Positions 22,541 through 33,450 of a stretch of DNA of 64,000 nt are shown piece after piece. The translations under genes were made by a program, and so were the position numbers. This DNA comes from Neofusicoccum parvum. Lineage: Eukaryota > Ascomycota > Dothideomycetes > Botryosphaeriales > Botryosphaeriaceae. The DNA lies in the NCBI GenBank assembly GCA_020912385.1, contig CP087207.1, positions 2,666,001 to 2,730,000 on the forward strand, written 5' to 3'. Every line of letters begins with the position of its first letter. Positions within the stretch are counted from its first letter, which is position 1. Under the pieces are notes generated by a model. That model had not been told where the DNA came from and did no database searches. It saw only the letters and a list, made by a program, of their open reading frames with translations.

Positions 22541-23225
22541 GCGGATCATCGAGACATGTCTGGAGCTTCACTTTCCGCCGCTAAGTATGGCAGTCGATAC
22601 TTTGTCTTTGTCATTGAGAAGCTGCTGCACTTACGTTTCACAGGTTTTCTTTCGGCCATCGGCGACATGTTCTACGGCTCCACTCCCAGCTTCACATCCC
22701 ATTAATATCCATAGCCACTGCGGGTTGTTGCATGCTGATCAATATCGACTTGGGTCTGTTGGCGTTCCGGAACACTGGTTTGGGTATTACTACGGCGGGG
22801 CGGGTTGATTGTTGCTAATTGGGACTGGTACAGTTGGAAGGGCGGTATCACATTCTGCTTGCGTTGCCTCATGGGCTTACTCAGGCAGAAGCAAGGCTCT
22901 TTCTAGATCAAAGTAAACTCTTTGAAGAGGGAATTCTCTTTCATTCGTTCCGTGATGCTGCATTATTGTGTACGAGCACCCCAAAATGGTGGAAGCACTT
23001 TGCTTGAGACATGTTATAGATGATGATATGAACTCATGCATTAAAATGGCTCTTGAGCCTGAATGTTTAAGTACAGAAATTGGAAGGCGTCGATACCTAC
23101 ACAAACTCCGCATAAATATGCCGCGCTACCGTTCTGTAGCGCCGGATGCAATGCTAGTTCAATGCCACTCGCCTTTGCTCCCCAACACGTGCCTATCCGC
23201 CGATCCTACCGTATCCCTTCAAACA
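22541..23225. other. convergent intergenic region
   Basis: 3' flanks of the BTB-like gene and of the small membrane gene. Ordinary composition; no gene, RNA or repeat seen. Confidence 0.45.
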
Positions 23226-23957
23226 TCACACATTATACTGATAAATGACCACCTGCTCGTTGCCAGCTTGATCCGGCATTGGATCGCGAGCCAGAGACCC
23301 AGTCATGGTGTCAGATGGAGCGGGTGGCCGATTGCCAGTCTCAGCGCTGTGGCGGAGGTGGAGGCGAGGAAGCACAGCAGTCGGTGGCGGAAGAGCAGGA
23401 GGGAGCGGACTGGCAGCGGTGGCAGCGGCAGCCGGAGGAAGTTCGTCAAGCTCTGCGCCTGAGCTGTGAACCGGAGGCGGGTACGCTAGATTGATGGCGC
23501 GCTGGCCTTGAAGAGCGCAGAGCCTGAGGTGGTTTTGCTGAACGCCGGCAGGACCGAGGTCTGTGTTGAGACCGGCTTCTTCGTCTGGGGTGAATGGACT
23601 GGATTAGCTATGGATCCCTCGGTGTAAAACAGTATGCGAGGATGCCATAGGAAGTTGCTTTCAAGGCAGGCGATCTGGGTAGGAATGCTCTGTTGGGGTT
23701 TGATGAATGGTGAGTGCTGGGAGGGTACCGCGTACCTATGCCTGCTTCCTCAATTCTATGGGTGGACAAGATCCATGACCAGAGATCGCCTCCCCATTTG
23801 AAGATGATGGCAAGTGCTCCTACGGTCCCTGCTATCGCAGCCCAAATTTGAACGCCTATCTCATGGTATCAGCATCAGGCTAAACGAGGCTTCCCATCAC
23901 GATCCATATTCTTAAAAAGTACCGGGACTTCTCAAACTTACCCAGAAGACTTCCCAT
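23226..23957 (-). CDS. small three-exon protein with N-terminal membrane segment (164 aa)
   Basis: Minus-strand exons 23957-23942, 23855-23736 and 23584-23226, with GTAAGT...TAG and GTACGC...CAG introns of 86 and 151 nt. The reading frame is kept at both junctions and exon 3 stays open for 119 codons to TGA. The first exon encodes only MGSLL plus one base. Exon 2 gives a single hydrophobic segment (VQIWAAIAGTVGALAIIF, about residues 7-24) followed by KWGGDLWSWILSTHRIEE. Exon 3 gives an acidic stretch (DEEAGLNTDLGPAG), an Ala/Pro-rich linker and a hydrophilic tail ending VVIYQYNV. This suggests a single-pass, membrane-tethered protein with a disordered tail. I recognise no family. No exon holds an ATG-led frame long enough for plain ORF scanning. 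Confidence 0.55.
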
Positions 23958-24226
23958 TGTGTTTAGACTGTGGGAGCAGCGGCAGGGATGAGGTGTTGTT
24001 CTGTGGAAGATGGAGGCAGAAAATAGGTTAGGTTGGACTGCAAGAGAAATACAATCAAGCACAGGACCGGAGTGGTGTTGAATGGCAGCTGTCAGCGAGC
24101 CGGCAGAATTTATACACTTTTGGCCAATTTCATGAGGCGGCCCTCGCCCACTACGGACTTGGCAGTGGCATTGGGGCTGTGGACAGGCGAAAAGCTGCAT
24201 CTCGCAATGGGGATCGTTGTGTTCAA

Positions 24227-24991
24227 GGTGGAAAGCGGCCTCGCAAGGACGGAACGGCAGTAAAGCAGGGTGGAAAGCGGCCCTTAGCAGACGAGATGAC
24301 GTGCGGGTTGGCGGGTCGGTGGAGCGCGATTTAGATGTACTCTGCAAGAATCTGGGTGGGCAGCGGCCTCGAGCAATGGCTGGCGCCTGTAGACGAGTAG
24401 AAATGGGGTGGGAAGCGGCCTCAAGCGGCGCGGGAGCCTCGTGTTTCACTGCCAGATCATGACCGCAGGGGCTCCAAGTTGCAGCGCAGGTGTTCATGAA
24501 GTGCTAGGAAATAAGGTGGGCAGCGGCCTCGAAGGTTGGCTGGCCGGTCAGCATTAGACGGGGACGAGGCGGCGAACGCACGGGTGCGGTCGCCAGTTCC
24601 TGGGGACTCGGTCGGAAAGAAGGTGGAAGCCGGCCCCAGACCGCACAGCTGGAACGGGTGGCTTCTAGAGAATAGGGTGGGGCGCGGCCTCACGTCCGAT
24701 GCAAGAAATAAGGTGGGATGCGGCCCCAAGCAGCCGAGCGCCATGGCCTGTCGCGTACAAGCAGGGTGGGTGGCGGCCCAGGTCAGGCTGGCTTGTATGA
24801 AAAAGGGTGGACAGCGGCCCCAAGGAGCACGGCACCGTGACGTGTAGGGTGGGACGCGGCCTCAACTGTACGTGAGGAATAGGGTGGGCGCCGGCCTCAA
24901 ATCAGATGCAAGAAATCGGGTGGGACGCGGCCCCAACTGTACGTCAGAAACAGGGTGGGCGCCGGCCCCAGCGAAAAGGTGGCTCGCGGCC
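24227..24991 (+). repeat. array of 15 GGTGG-N4-CGGCC motifs
   Basis: Fifteen same-orientation copies start at 24227, 24269, 24355, 24407, 24515, 24622, 24676, 24712, 24765, 24806, 24848, 24883, 24919, 24954 and 24978. GGTGG and CGGCC are invariant in all 15 and always separated by exactly four variable bases; the following bases are usually YCA. A decayed copy (GGTGG-AGCG-CGATT) sits at 24318. Start-to-start distances are 24-108 nt and mostly not multiples of three, which argues against a protein repeat. Larger duplications are also visible, for example the block at 24848-24914 partly repeated from 24919. The array lies between the divergent small membrane gene and C2H2 gene. Confidence 0.85.
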
Positions 24992-25437
24992 TCAGCTCGT
25001 GGAAGGATGTAGCCTAGTGGCTGTGGCAGGGTATTGCTGCATGAGACTCAGCCGCCAGTAATTCCTTAAATCGAGCGTCTTTCGCGACTTTACCTCGTCC
25101 ACTTCCAGCGTCCAGCGCGAGAAAGGGATTGTGGCAGACCCTTTCTCCATAGTACCAAGACGTAAGAGCTTTGCACCCGACATTGTGTCTACATATCTCT
25201 GGGGCCGAGGACTGACTCGATCGGCAGCTGGCATACCTCGCGCCCTTCCTACCCAACGATTGTCGTCTCCGCTACACGCACGCCCCAGCCCGTGATAGCT
25301 TCCTACCATTTGATCTATTGTGCGAGCCTGTGTTGCCCTTGTATTCGCCGTCCGGTTTCTTCATTTCCTGCTCCCTCTCTTTTCCCGGTATCGTTCTTGC
25401 CTTCGCTCCAGAAATCCAACGAAGCAGCGGGTAGCAA

Positions 25438-26909
25438 ATGGCTCTGCCGGAGCTACTGCCTCGGGATGCCGGCCAACCCCGATCGAGGTTCCCTCCTGAT
25501 ATTTTCAATGGGAACAATTCTCGATCGCATACGGAAGTAACTCTACCTGAGTTCTCGCAGAGCAGTCGAGCCGAGGCTCAATCCTACCCCTCCTACTACG
25601 CTCCTCAGCAACCCATGTCCACCGAGGACTTCCACAGTATACCTGGGTTCCCTAGAGCTTCCCCACAACAGATATTTTCGTTTCCGGATTGGCGATCTGG
25701 ATCTGATAGCAGACCAGATGCTGTCCAGGTCCAGCACAGCAGTGGTCCTACTTCCACAGATTCCTTTAGGATACCCTTCGGAGAAAGCGCGCGAGTGCCA
25801 GAGAACACCACAGCTTCTTCACGTCTTTCGGAGATGCACCCACCTGACTCAACCTATGGCTTCGTCACAAGCGAGGCCCCTCTTTCTTTAGCCGCACAGG
25901 AGACCTTCCGCTGCCCTTATAAAGAATGTTTGCATACCTTCGGCTCCAGTGAAGACTTGCAGTAAGCATCCACGTCGAAACCTCATCAAACAACTTCTCT
26001 TCTAACAGTTCTCTAAGAGAACACGAAACAGAGCATGTTCAACGAAAAGAATGCAAAACGTGCGGCCGCAAGTTCCAATATCCTAAAGACCTCAGACGTC
26101 ACACGGCTACACACGAAAGAACCAGTCAGCGCGTTCCCTGTGATATATGCAACAAATCATTCCTACGTCTGGATCATCTCCAGCGGCACCTCCGCAATGC
26201 CCATAAACTCCTGTCCAATGACGAGCGTTTGAGGTACCAGAAGAAGGAATACACCTGCGCCGAATGCAAGGAGTCCTTTGCGAATGAGGACGACCTATAT
26301 CAACACCACCAAAACTCGGGTCACAAGATCTTCATCTGCCACGAATGCGAGACCTTCTGGGATGACCTCATAGAGCTCCATAGCCACTCTCAAAGCACTA
26401 GTCACAAGCCCTACAGATGCGATGAGTCTGGATGCGAGGCCACTTTCGAATTTAGTGAGCAATTATATCGCCACGAAATGTTTAATCACCCTCACCGTCA
26501 CGAATGCGACAGGCCTGGCTGTAGTTTCAAGTCCAAACGCAAAGACGCACTGCAGCGCCACATCCAGACCGTGCACGCCCAAGACATGGAGCACTCTGGG
26601 AAGCCGGGAAAGACATTTCCTTGCAAGTACTGTCGCCGACACCGCGGCACAAATGCGTTTAAGCGCAAAGATCATCTTGCACAGCATCTCACCGGCTATC
26701 ACCATTTTCTACTATGTAGTGGTCGCTGTTCCCTCGCATGGCGGAAGACAGAGTATGTGTTCAAGGAGAAGTCAGAGTATCTCGAGCATAGGCGTGAAGT
26801 GCATGGTGGGTTAGGATATTACTGTCATTTCCCAAGATGTGATAGGAAGGGCATGAATGGGTTTCATACGGAGGCTGATGAATGGAAGCATTACCGGCGT
26901 GACCATTGA
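25438..26909 (+). CDS. multi-C2H2 zinc-finger protein (474 aa)
   Basis: Two exons, 25438-25961 and 26009-26909, with a 47-nt intron inside the first finger (restoring CPYKECLHTFGSSEDLHSLREHETEH). Residues 1-150 are Ser/Pro/Gln-rich and disordered. Then come about eight C2H2-type units, including CKTCGRKFQYPKDLRRHTATH, CDICNKSFLRLDHLQRHLRNAH, CAECKESFANEDDLYQHHQNSGH, CHECETFWDDLIELHSHSQSTSH and CDRPGCSFKSKRKDALQRHI-type fingers. A C-terminal CKYCRR/CHFPRCDRKGMNGF region of the kind often annotated as fungal C2H2 finger domain protein follows, ending WKHYRRDH. Probable nuclear DNA- or RNA-binding protein with unknown targets. The GGTGG-N4-CGGCC array ends about 450 bp upstream of the start. Confidence 0.88.
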
Positions 26910-27412
26910 GGCCAAAAGTAGACTGTCCCTGTATTCAATTCCAGTCTTAAGTAGCATCCTTCGTCTGAATCATTTCCTTCTCATCGTCCCTCTCTGCTCT
27001 CAGATCTAGTATCAAATACGGTGTTCCACCGTTCCATCCCGATTTTCATAGGCCCCCTCGGGGTATTGGGGCGCCGGGGGATGATTTTCTTCCCCTCTCC
27101 ATCCCTCAGTCTCTATGCCGCTACCACCGTTCAAACAGTCGACCAGGCATGTGCGTCCGATAGCACTGGAGCGGGGGTAACAGCAATACCAGTACCAATC
27201 AGGTAGCGCTGCATGTGGAGGGCAACGCGGGGATCGTGGAGAGATAGTGCTCTATTCGGGGTTTGAGATGCACGCAAGCAACATATCAAAAGGCGTCGAA
27301 GACACCAGCCGTCAAGCAAAGCCCATCAGCTACAAATACACCGAACACCCAAACAAAACCTGCCATGCGTCCGTTCAGACCGGCCAGAAAAACGCTCGAG
27401 GTATCACACACA
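26910..27412. other. convergent intergenic region
   Basis: 3' flanks of the C2H2 gene and the following MFS gene. A short G/C palindromic stretch lies at about 27051-27080. No gene recognised. Confidence 0.45.
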
Positions 27413-29452
27413 TCACAAGCCATACACAAACGTCAGCCTCTCATCGCCCTCCCTATCCGCCACCCTCCACTCCTCCACCCACCCGGCAACCCTTTTCCCC
27501 ACACCGCCAACGCCGCCTCTCCCCATGCACCCCACAATCCCCTCCAACACCTCCTCCCCCTTCGCCCGCCTCCCCACCTCCCCCCTCCGCAACGGCCCCC
27601 TGCCCCACCTCCTCTCAGCCTCGACCTCGTCCTCGCTCCACCTCCCCAGCGTCCGCCGCCTGCGCTCGTTCTCGGCGACGATCAGCGCGCGGAAGCCGGC
27701 GAAGCCCGCGAACGCCAGCAGCACGCACAGCGCGGACCAGACGAAGCTGGTGCGGTAGCCGTCGGCCTGGTACTTGGGCGAGAACAGCAGGCTGGCCGCG
27801 ACGCCGGCGACGTTGCCCCAGCCGTTGACGCCGAGCGCGATGGCGCGCTTGCCCGGCGCCGGGAAGTTGTTCGTCAGCCAGGCGACGGTGAGCGGCGACG
27901 CGATGAACGTGCCCGCGAGCAGCACGCAGAGCGCGAGGTAGCGCAGGACCAGGTGGCCGGAGGTGGAGCCGTCGCCGGGGTCGGAGGCTTTGGTTTGCGA
28001 GGGGAGGAAGATGGTGCCGGCGAAGCCGAGGAGGACGATGATGAGGCTGGCGAGGATGGGGGCGGTGCGGTCGCGGCTGCGGTCGGACCAGGAGGTGAAG
28101 GCGTAGAGGGTTGCGGCGGCGCAGATGTAAGGCGGGGCGGTGAGGAGGTTGGCGAGGGCGGGCGTGGAGGAGAGCGGAGCGAGGACGAGCGGGAGGAATA
28201 TGGAGAAGGCGGTGCTGGGGATGGCGGAGAGGATGTTGAAGATGAGCAGGTAGTAGACCTTCCAGGAGAAGAGGACGGAGAAGACGTCGTGGGCGGATAG
28301 GCCGCGGTCGCTGACGCTGATCTGCGGAGAGTGCGATTGTGGAGGCGGATATCTTCTGCTGTTCGACGGGGACGTGGACAGCAATCCTCGAGCTTCTTCT
28401 GCGGCGGAGGTGGTGGATTGCATCGAGGCCTCGAGATCCTCGTGGTCCTCGTGTGTGGACATGGGTGAGGGAGACCGTTTGGGTCGATATTGCTCAACCT
28501 CGCCCTCTCTATCCCGCCTGATGCGCTCTTCTGCCCATTCGCGCTCGTCAGGGCTGAGGAACCAGGCCGTCTTCCCGCGCTCCGGCAGCCAGACGAAGCC
28601 TGTCAAAGCAATGGTCATGGTGGTGCATCCCTCAATCAAGAACAGAATCTGCCACGAGTGCCAGCTGCTGTCTGGCGGAGGAGCAGGGCCGTCAATCTCA
28701 TGCGCATCTTGGCCCGGGAAACGCGAAAACACAGCATATGACAGTATGCCGCCAAAGGCACCCGCGACGGCAGCTTGGCCGTAGAATATAGCCAGACGCC
28801 TCCCAAACTCGAAGCGTGTGTAGAAAAGCGAGAGGTACGACACGGTGACGGGGTAAAAGCCAGCTACGGTCCAGCGTCAACACATCTTCACGGATTCACA
28901 ATACAGCACGTGGCTCTAGGGCCTACCTTCGAGCGTGGCTATGGTAATGCGCAAGATATACAGCTGCCACGCAGCGTGGACCCAGATATGCAGGGTCGTG
29001 CAAAGGCCCCAGATGGCCATGCACGCCGGGACCCATCTCTTCATGCCATATTTGCGGCCCAGGGCTGCGCCGAGCGGTTGTAGCGTCACGAAGAAGACGA
29101 AGAAGAGGGCCACGGCGGTGTTGACATCTTCGCGGTCGAGCCCGGCGTCGGTGGTGAAGTGGGCGGACTCGGCGCTGCCTATGTTGGACTTGTCGAGCGA
29201 GTTGAACAGGAAGAGCAGCGCGAGGAAGGGCAGCAGGATGACATCGAGCTTGCGGACAGTGCGGCGGTTCAGCTCCTCCTCGTCGGGGGAGAGGGCTTCG
29301 CCAGGACGGAGGTCTGACGGCATGTCATCCCGGGGCTCGTAGGCGAGGTCGGCGGCGTCTTCGTCGGGGGTGGGTGCGCCGGGCGAGGAGGAGGAGCTCG
29401 GTGGTGACGGGGGAGCTCTGGCTCGGAGCTGCAGCTCATGCTGCTCCGACAT
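27413..29452 (-). CDS. MFS transporter, anion:cation symporter (Dal5-like) type
   Basis: Two exons on the minus strand, 29452-28927 and 28863-27413, with a 63-nt intron restoring TLEAGFYPVTVSYL; 658 residues. The N-terminal 60 residues are Pro/Ser-rich and acidic. The first segment has the family pattern KLDVILLPFLALLFLFNSLDKSNIG, followed by LGRKYGMKRW, a long cytosolic loop after segment 6 (Ser/Pro/Asp-rich, about residues 310-375), and NNFPAPGKRAIALGVNGWGN in the second half. The C-terminal tail is unusually long and basic (about 100 residues, many Arg and Gly). Plasma-membrane uptake of an organic anion or vitamin is likely; the substrate is not determinable. Confidence 0.87.
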
Positions 29453-30805
29453 GTCACCTGGACCTGGCAGCTGGGACGGCCGGCGGTGAGAGAGGCATGG
29501 CCGTGATCGCTAGCGGCTCAGCTGTGGAGACTCACCGCGGGAGGCCGGGCGGCCGCCGACGCAGCCCGCAGGGATGGCCCCGAGGCAGCGCAGGCGCTCG
29601 GTCAATCGCAGTCGTCGACGGCGGCGCACACGGCGGTTGCGCGTCCAGCAGCGGGCAGCGGGCTCGGCGGCGAGTCGCACGTGAGGGCGTGGAGGGGGCA
29701 GCGCGGGCGCGGGCGCGAGCGAGTGTGTGAGTGTGGTGGCACAAGGCAGCCACTGCCGCAGCGCAGGCGAGTGCAGCGCGGAGAAGCGGTGGACGATGCG
29801 CTGGGAGAGGTGGGCGGGCGCAGCGGCGGGCCTGTGTGGTGTCAATCCATCCGACCGATCACCTGTGACGATGACGCCGGGCGGACATGGTCACATCGCG
29901 ACGCCGGCCGGGCTGCCTGCGACGGCAGTTTATTTGTTTTTCGCCCCTCGCGCGGCCCACCCAGCCGGCGCTGCAGCGCGTAACGGCGTGCGGCGAACTG
30001 GGCCTGCATGCCGCGGGCGAATTGGAGGCTGACGCGAGTGCAACGCCCATGCAGCGGAGGCCTCGATACGCAGCCGGCGCGCGGCGACGATAGGACAGCG
30101 CCCGTTTGCGCGAGCGCGCCCGGGCAGCGCGACACATCGGCAGCGAGTCAGCGCCGGCTGGCGATGCACAGCCCAGGTGCACATCTGCGGGGACACACCA
30201 GCGGATGCCTGGCCCTGGCGGCGTTCTTGCGAGCTGGCAAGGCCGCCGCAGATATAATCTCCACCGCGTCCCGCTGGAGGAGTGGAGGAGGTGCCGCATC
30301 CCTGCCGCTCGCGAGCTCGGGAGCCCAGGATTTTGTTGCGCCAACGCCGTCGCCCTGGCGGTGTTAGCGGGTAGAGCCGCTGCCTTGCAGGCACTTGACG
30401 CCCGCGGGCCAAAACACCGTCACCCAACCTTCTTCACGATCCCCACCCAAACTCTCAATTCTGCCCCTTTCGCCTTCCCTGTACATATTCCGCCCCACAC
30501 AGCGCCGCCCTGTTCTGTGGTGTCCGGAGTGAGTCCCCCCTCCCGTCTGCCTGTTGTTGCCGTTGCTCTGATCGCCCGCAAGCTCGCCCAGCCACCCCCA
30601 TAAACAATTGCTGCCCATATGCACTACGCACCACCCTCACCGCAACACCGACCGAGCGACCCACACCACGATCCACAGTCGCCAGCATAGCCGTACGGCC
30701 CGCAATTCACCGTAAACGCCGCCTGGACGCCCTCCCAATCCATCCCGACCGCCGCAGGCGCATGCAGACACCCGAGTCTGACTTGCTGCCCCCTCCGCAA
30801 ACGCA
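29453..30805. other. divergent intergenic region, 1.35 kb
   Basis: GC-rich region between the MFS gene and the coiled-coil membrane protein gene, presumably holding both promoters and a long 5' leader. Overlapping Arg/Pro/Ala-rich frames on both strands look like composition effects. No RNA gene or repeat recognised. Confidence 0.45.
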
Positions 30806-32500
30806 ATGAACGGCCCGCCGCCGCCTCCGCCGCCGCCGCATGGCGAGAACCCCAAGACCACTGCCGGAGGCCAGGGTTCCGGCCTGCCGCCGGGCAACTA
30901 CGACATCTTCATCATCCCGCCTCACAGCTCAGGCTCGGGTTTCCTCTACCTACCTTCCCTTGCAGTCCAGCGGAACTCCTTCCTCGCCGGCGTCGCCTGC
31001 ACGCTGCTAGCAGTGCTAGTATGGACCATCATTGAACCCACAATCAAGGCATGGTTCTCTGCAGTGACGTCCAGCGGCGGAGGGGGGGTGCTGATCCTCG
31101 TCATCGGCGTTGGTGTTGCCGGATGGGCGATGGGAAAGACGCAAACAGAAGGCGGAGGGCCTGGCTCGACTGGATCGGGAGGAGGTGCCGGAGCTGGCGC
31201 TGGGGCGGGAGCTGGTCATGCCGCCGGGGGAGGAGCACACACGGGCCCTCAGCCGAATGGCTTCCCTGGCGGCTTCGACCAAGCGCCTCCTCCCGGAGCT
31301 GGAGCCGGGCCCCCGCCTAGAGGGTCGTGGGGAGGTAACACTCACAATGCCTCTGCTGACTGGGAAAAGGCAAGAGAAGAGACAAGACAAAAAGAAGAAG
31401 CCCGCAAGCGGGCCGAGGAAGTACGCCGCCAGGCTGCGGAACAAGCCAAGAAGAAAGAAGAAGCTGACAGGGCCGCGCGTGCACAGGCTGAGAAGCAAAA
31501 ATGGGAACAGATGCGTGCTCGCGAGAAAGAGCAGCGTGAACGTGAAGCACGGGAGCGGCTAGCACGGGAAAGACTAGCCAAGGACAAGGCGGAAAAAGAA
31601 GCTCGGGAGAAGGAAACCCGTGAGAAACTGGAGCGAGAAATCCGCGAGCGCCTGGAAAAAGAAGCTAAAGCAAAATCTGAGGCAGATGCTGCAGCGGCAG
31701 CAGCAAAGGCAGAGGCAGAGGCTGCTACTGCTAAGGAAAAAGCAGCCAAGGAGCGCGAGGAGCGCCTCAAAGCTGCTCGCGAACGCGCTGAACGCGAGCG
31801 CAAGGCCCGCGAAGCCGAAAGGGCCAAAGCAACCAGCGAAAGCGGACGTCCACCAAGCACGTCACCGAAGAAACCTTACGAACGACCGACCGCTCGAACG
31901 ACCGACGGCGATTCACGTGCCTACTCAGGCTTCCGACCGTACGACGCTCCAAGAACAGCGCGAACTACGGGCTCTGCGTCCGTCTACTCCGAATCCGTAT
32001 CCTCATACGCACCGTCTACGTCCACCGCCCGGACGACGCCGCCGCCCTCGATGCGCGGACCGTACAGCACGACCGATCCTGAGAAGGTTGTCATCAAAGG
32101 CGTTTACCTGTTTACATCCCTCTTCCCTAAGCCCGTGGCTCAGCTGGTGTCAGGCGTAGGCGCAGTCACAGACGGACTGGTCCTACGCATGACAACGGAG
32201 GGCCTCTTTATTGACGATGACGTGCGGCAGGTCGCGCAGCGTGAGTGGGATGTCAAGGCCTGGACCATGAAGCTTGTCGAGACGGTCGAGATCAAATCAA
32301 GTGGCGTCTATATCGTCAGGGCCAGCATCAGGGATCCGGAGGGCAAGAAGTACGTCTTCGTTCTCAGCACGGAGGAGAGCTGGAAGGTCGCTACAGGTCT
32401 GCAGAGACTACGAAAGGGAAGTCAGGTCCGCGCGTTGGGTGTGCAGGGATTGCCGTTGGCGGAGGCGAACAAGATGTTAGGAGTGTTGGGCATGGCATAA
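30806..32500 (+). CDS. membrane protein with charged coiled coil (564 aa), unknown function
   Basis: Single exon starting MNGPPPPPPPP. Two hydrophobic segments (about residues 56-72, FLAGVACTLLAVLVWTII, and 94-110, VLILVIGVGVAGWAMG) are followed by a Gly/Ala-rich linker. A highly charged Glu/Arg/Lys/Ala helix spans about residues 180-345 (repeats such as EKEAREKETREKLEREIRERL). A Ser/Thr/Pro-rich region follows. The last 140 residues form a compact globular domain (EKVVIKGVYLFTSLFPKPV, LVLRMTTEGLFIDDDVRQVAQREWDVKAWTMK, YVFVLSTEESWKVATGLQRLRKGSQ). The C-terminal domain looks like a small beta-rich, PH-like fold, which is inference. I do not recognise a characterised orthologue. Confidence 0.85.
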   Translation: MNGPPPPPPPPHGENPKTTAGGQGSGLPPGNYDIFIIPPHSSGSGFLYLPSLAVQRNSFLAGVACTLLAVLVWTIIEPTIKAWFSAVTSSGGGGVLILVIGVGVAGWAMGKTQTEGGGPGSTGSGGGAGAGAGAGAGHAAGGGAHTGPQPNGFPGGFDQAPPPGAGAGPPPRGSWGGNTHNASADWEKAREETRQKEEARKRAEEVRRQAAEQAKKKEEADRAARAQAEKQKWEQMRAREKEQREREARERLARERLAKDKAEKEAREKETREKLEREIRERLEKEAKAKSEADAAAAAAKAEAEAATAKEKAAKEREERLKAARERAERERKAREAERAKATSESGRPPSTSPKKPYERPTARTTDGDSRAYSGFRPYDAPRTARTTGSASVYSESVSSYAPSTSTARTTPPPSMRGPYSTTDPEKVVIKGVYLFTSLFPKPVAQLVSGVGAVTDGLVLRMTTEGLFIDDDVRQVAQREWDVKAWTMKLVETVEIKSSGVYIVRASIRDPEGKKYVFVLSTEESWKVATGLQRLRKGSQVRALGVQGLPLAEANKMLGVLGMA

Positions 32501-33185
32501 GTGAGAGAATGAGGGAGGTTGGCCCCCAGAAAAGCTGACGGTGTGGTGTGTTTACCTCCCACTGAGGAATGCTGGTCTCGTGGCATTTCCAGAGTGGGTT
32601 ACCGACAAAAGCTTTCAGCGCTCGACATCCATGTCTCAGCCACTTCGCCGAATGACCCAAGCATTACACGGGAACGACGTATGGAGGGAGGTTTGGGTTG
32701 CGTCACAAGCATTCAGAACGATCAAGGTCCAAAAAGCAGCACGACTTCCACAAACAACATTTGCAAGGCGGCATCAGCGACGGAGTTGAATCAACTTTTT
32801 CCAATCTTTTGCTTTTCTCCTTCTCACGTTCAGGATCATATCAATGGTCGAATCGTCTGTATTTGTTGTACTCTGGTTTTGCGTCAAACAAAAGCCGTTC
32901 GTTAGCGTCTTTGGAGGGTGCCTCTTGGCACATCTTACATATCTTCTCGAGAGAAAGGCGGATACCCCACAATTCAAATCGCGTTGCACTGTTCGTTCTT
33001 TCTTGCATTGCTTCGTTGCATAGCTTGCGATTAGACAGATTTGATGGGGTTAGTAGTGACGTATGGTAGAGTGAGAGGAAGGAAGGGTAGGTAGTAGGTG
33101 AACGAAGGAATGGGAATTGGAAATACAGGTTCAGCCACGCGCTACGGATGCACGTTAAACAAAACAAAAGAGCAAAACTATCTAA

Positions 33186-33214
33186 CTAATACATGCTCTT
33201 GGAGCACGTATTAG
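33186..33214. repeat. 13-bp inverted repeat with 3-nt loop
   Basis: CTAATACATGCTC, TTG, GAGCACGTATTAG: 12 of 13 positions pair. Immediately followed by a 57-bp tandem duplication. Confidence 0.65.
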
Positions 33215-33321
33215 TCGCTTTCCAGCGCGCATCGGTGAGGAAGACTTCATACTCCCGGAAGCGTGTACTAGCTACCAATTCAGCGACATCGGGAGGAAGA
33301 ATTCATACTCCCGGAAACGTG
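33208..33321 (+). repeat. 57-bp tandem duplication
   Basis: Two adjacent diverged units start at 33208 and 33265. The best-conserved core is GAGGAAGACTTCATACTCCC versus GAGGAAGAATTCATACTCCC, both followed by GGAA(G/A)CGTG. Confidence 0.75.
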
Positions 33322-33369
33322 AACGGTTCGATAGAACAAACTCTTTAGGTACCGTCTGTTTTTGACCTG

Positions 33370-33450
33370 ACCCAGACTCGAACCCGCGTCCCTACTATAG
33401 GGTGAGTGGTCACTAGTAATAGTTGCCTTTGACAACTACACCGTGATCAC
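33370..33450 (-). other. tRNA-like sequence with A-box and B-box, probably decayed
   Basis: On the minus strand GGTGTAGTTGTCAAAGG (about 33426-33442) resembles the A-box of Asp/His tRNA genes. GGTTCGAGTCT (33374-33384) fits the B-box at a normal distance. A GTTG/CAAC D-arm can form and a TTACT/AGTAG stem is possible, but the T-stem and acceptor stem do not pair. It is therefore a tRNA pseudogene or tRNA-derived element rather than a working tRNA. Confidence 0.35.

Noticed and set aside
22968..23462. 164-codon plus frame
   Set aside because: Lacks a proper start and overlaps the better supported spliced minus-strand gene at 23226-23957.
24227..24991. CRISPR-like reading of the motif array
   Set aside because: The repeat is a short bipartite motif with uneven spacing and duplicated spacers in a fungal genome; there are no cas genes.
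27263..28300. 345-codon plus-strand frame rich in Arg, Glu, Gly
   Set aside because: Antisense shadow of the GC-rich MFS transporter gene at 27413-29452.
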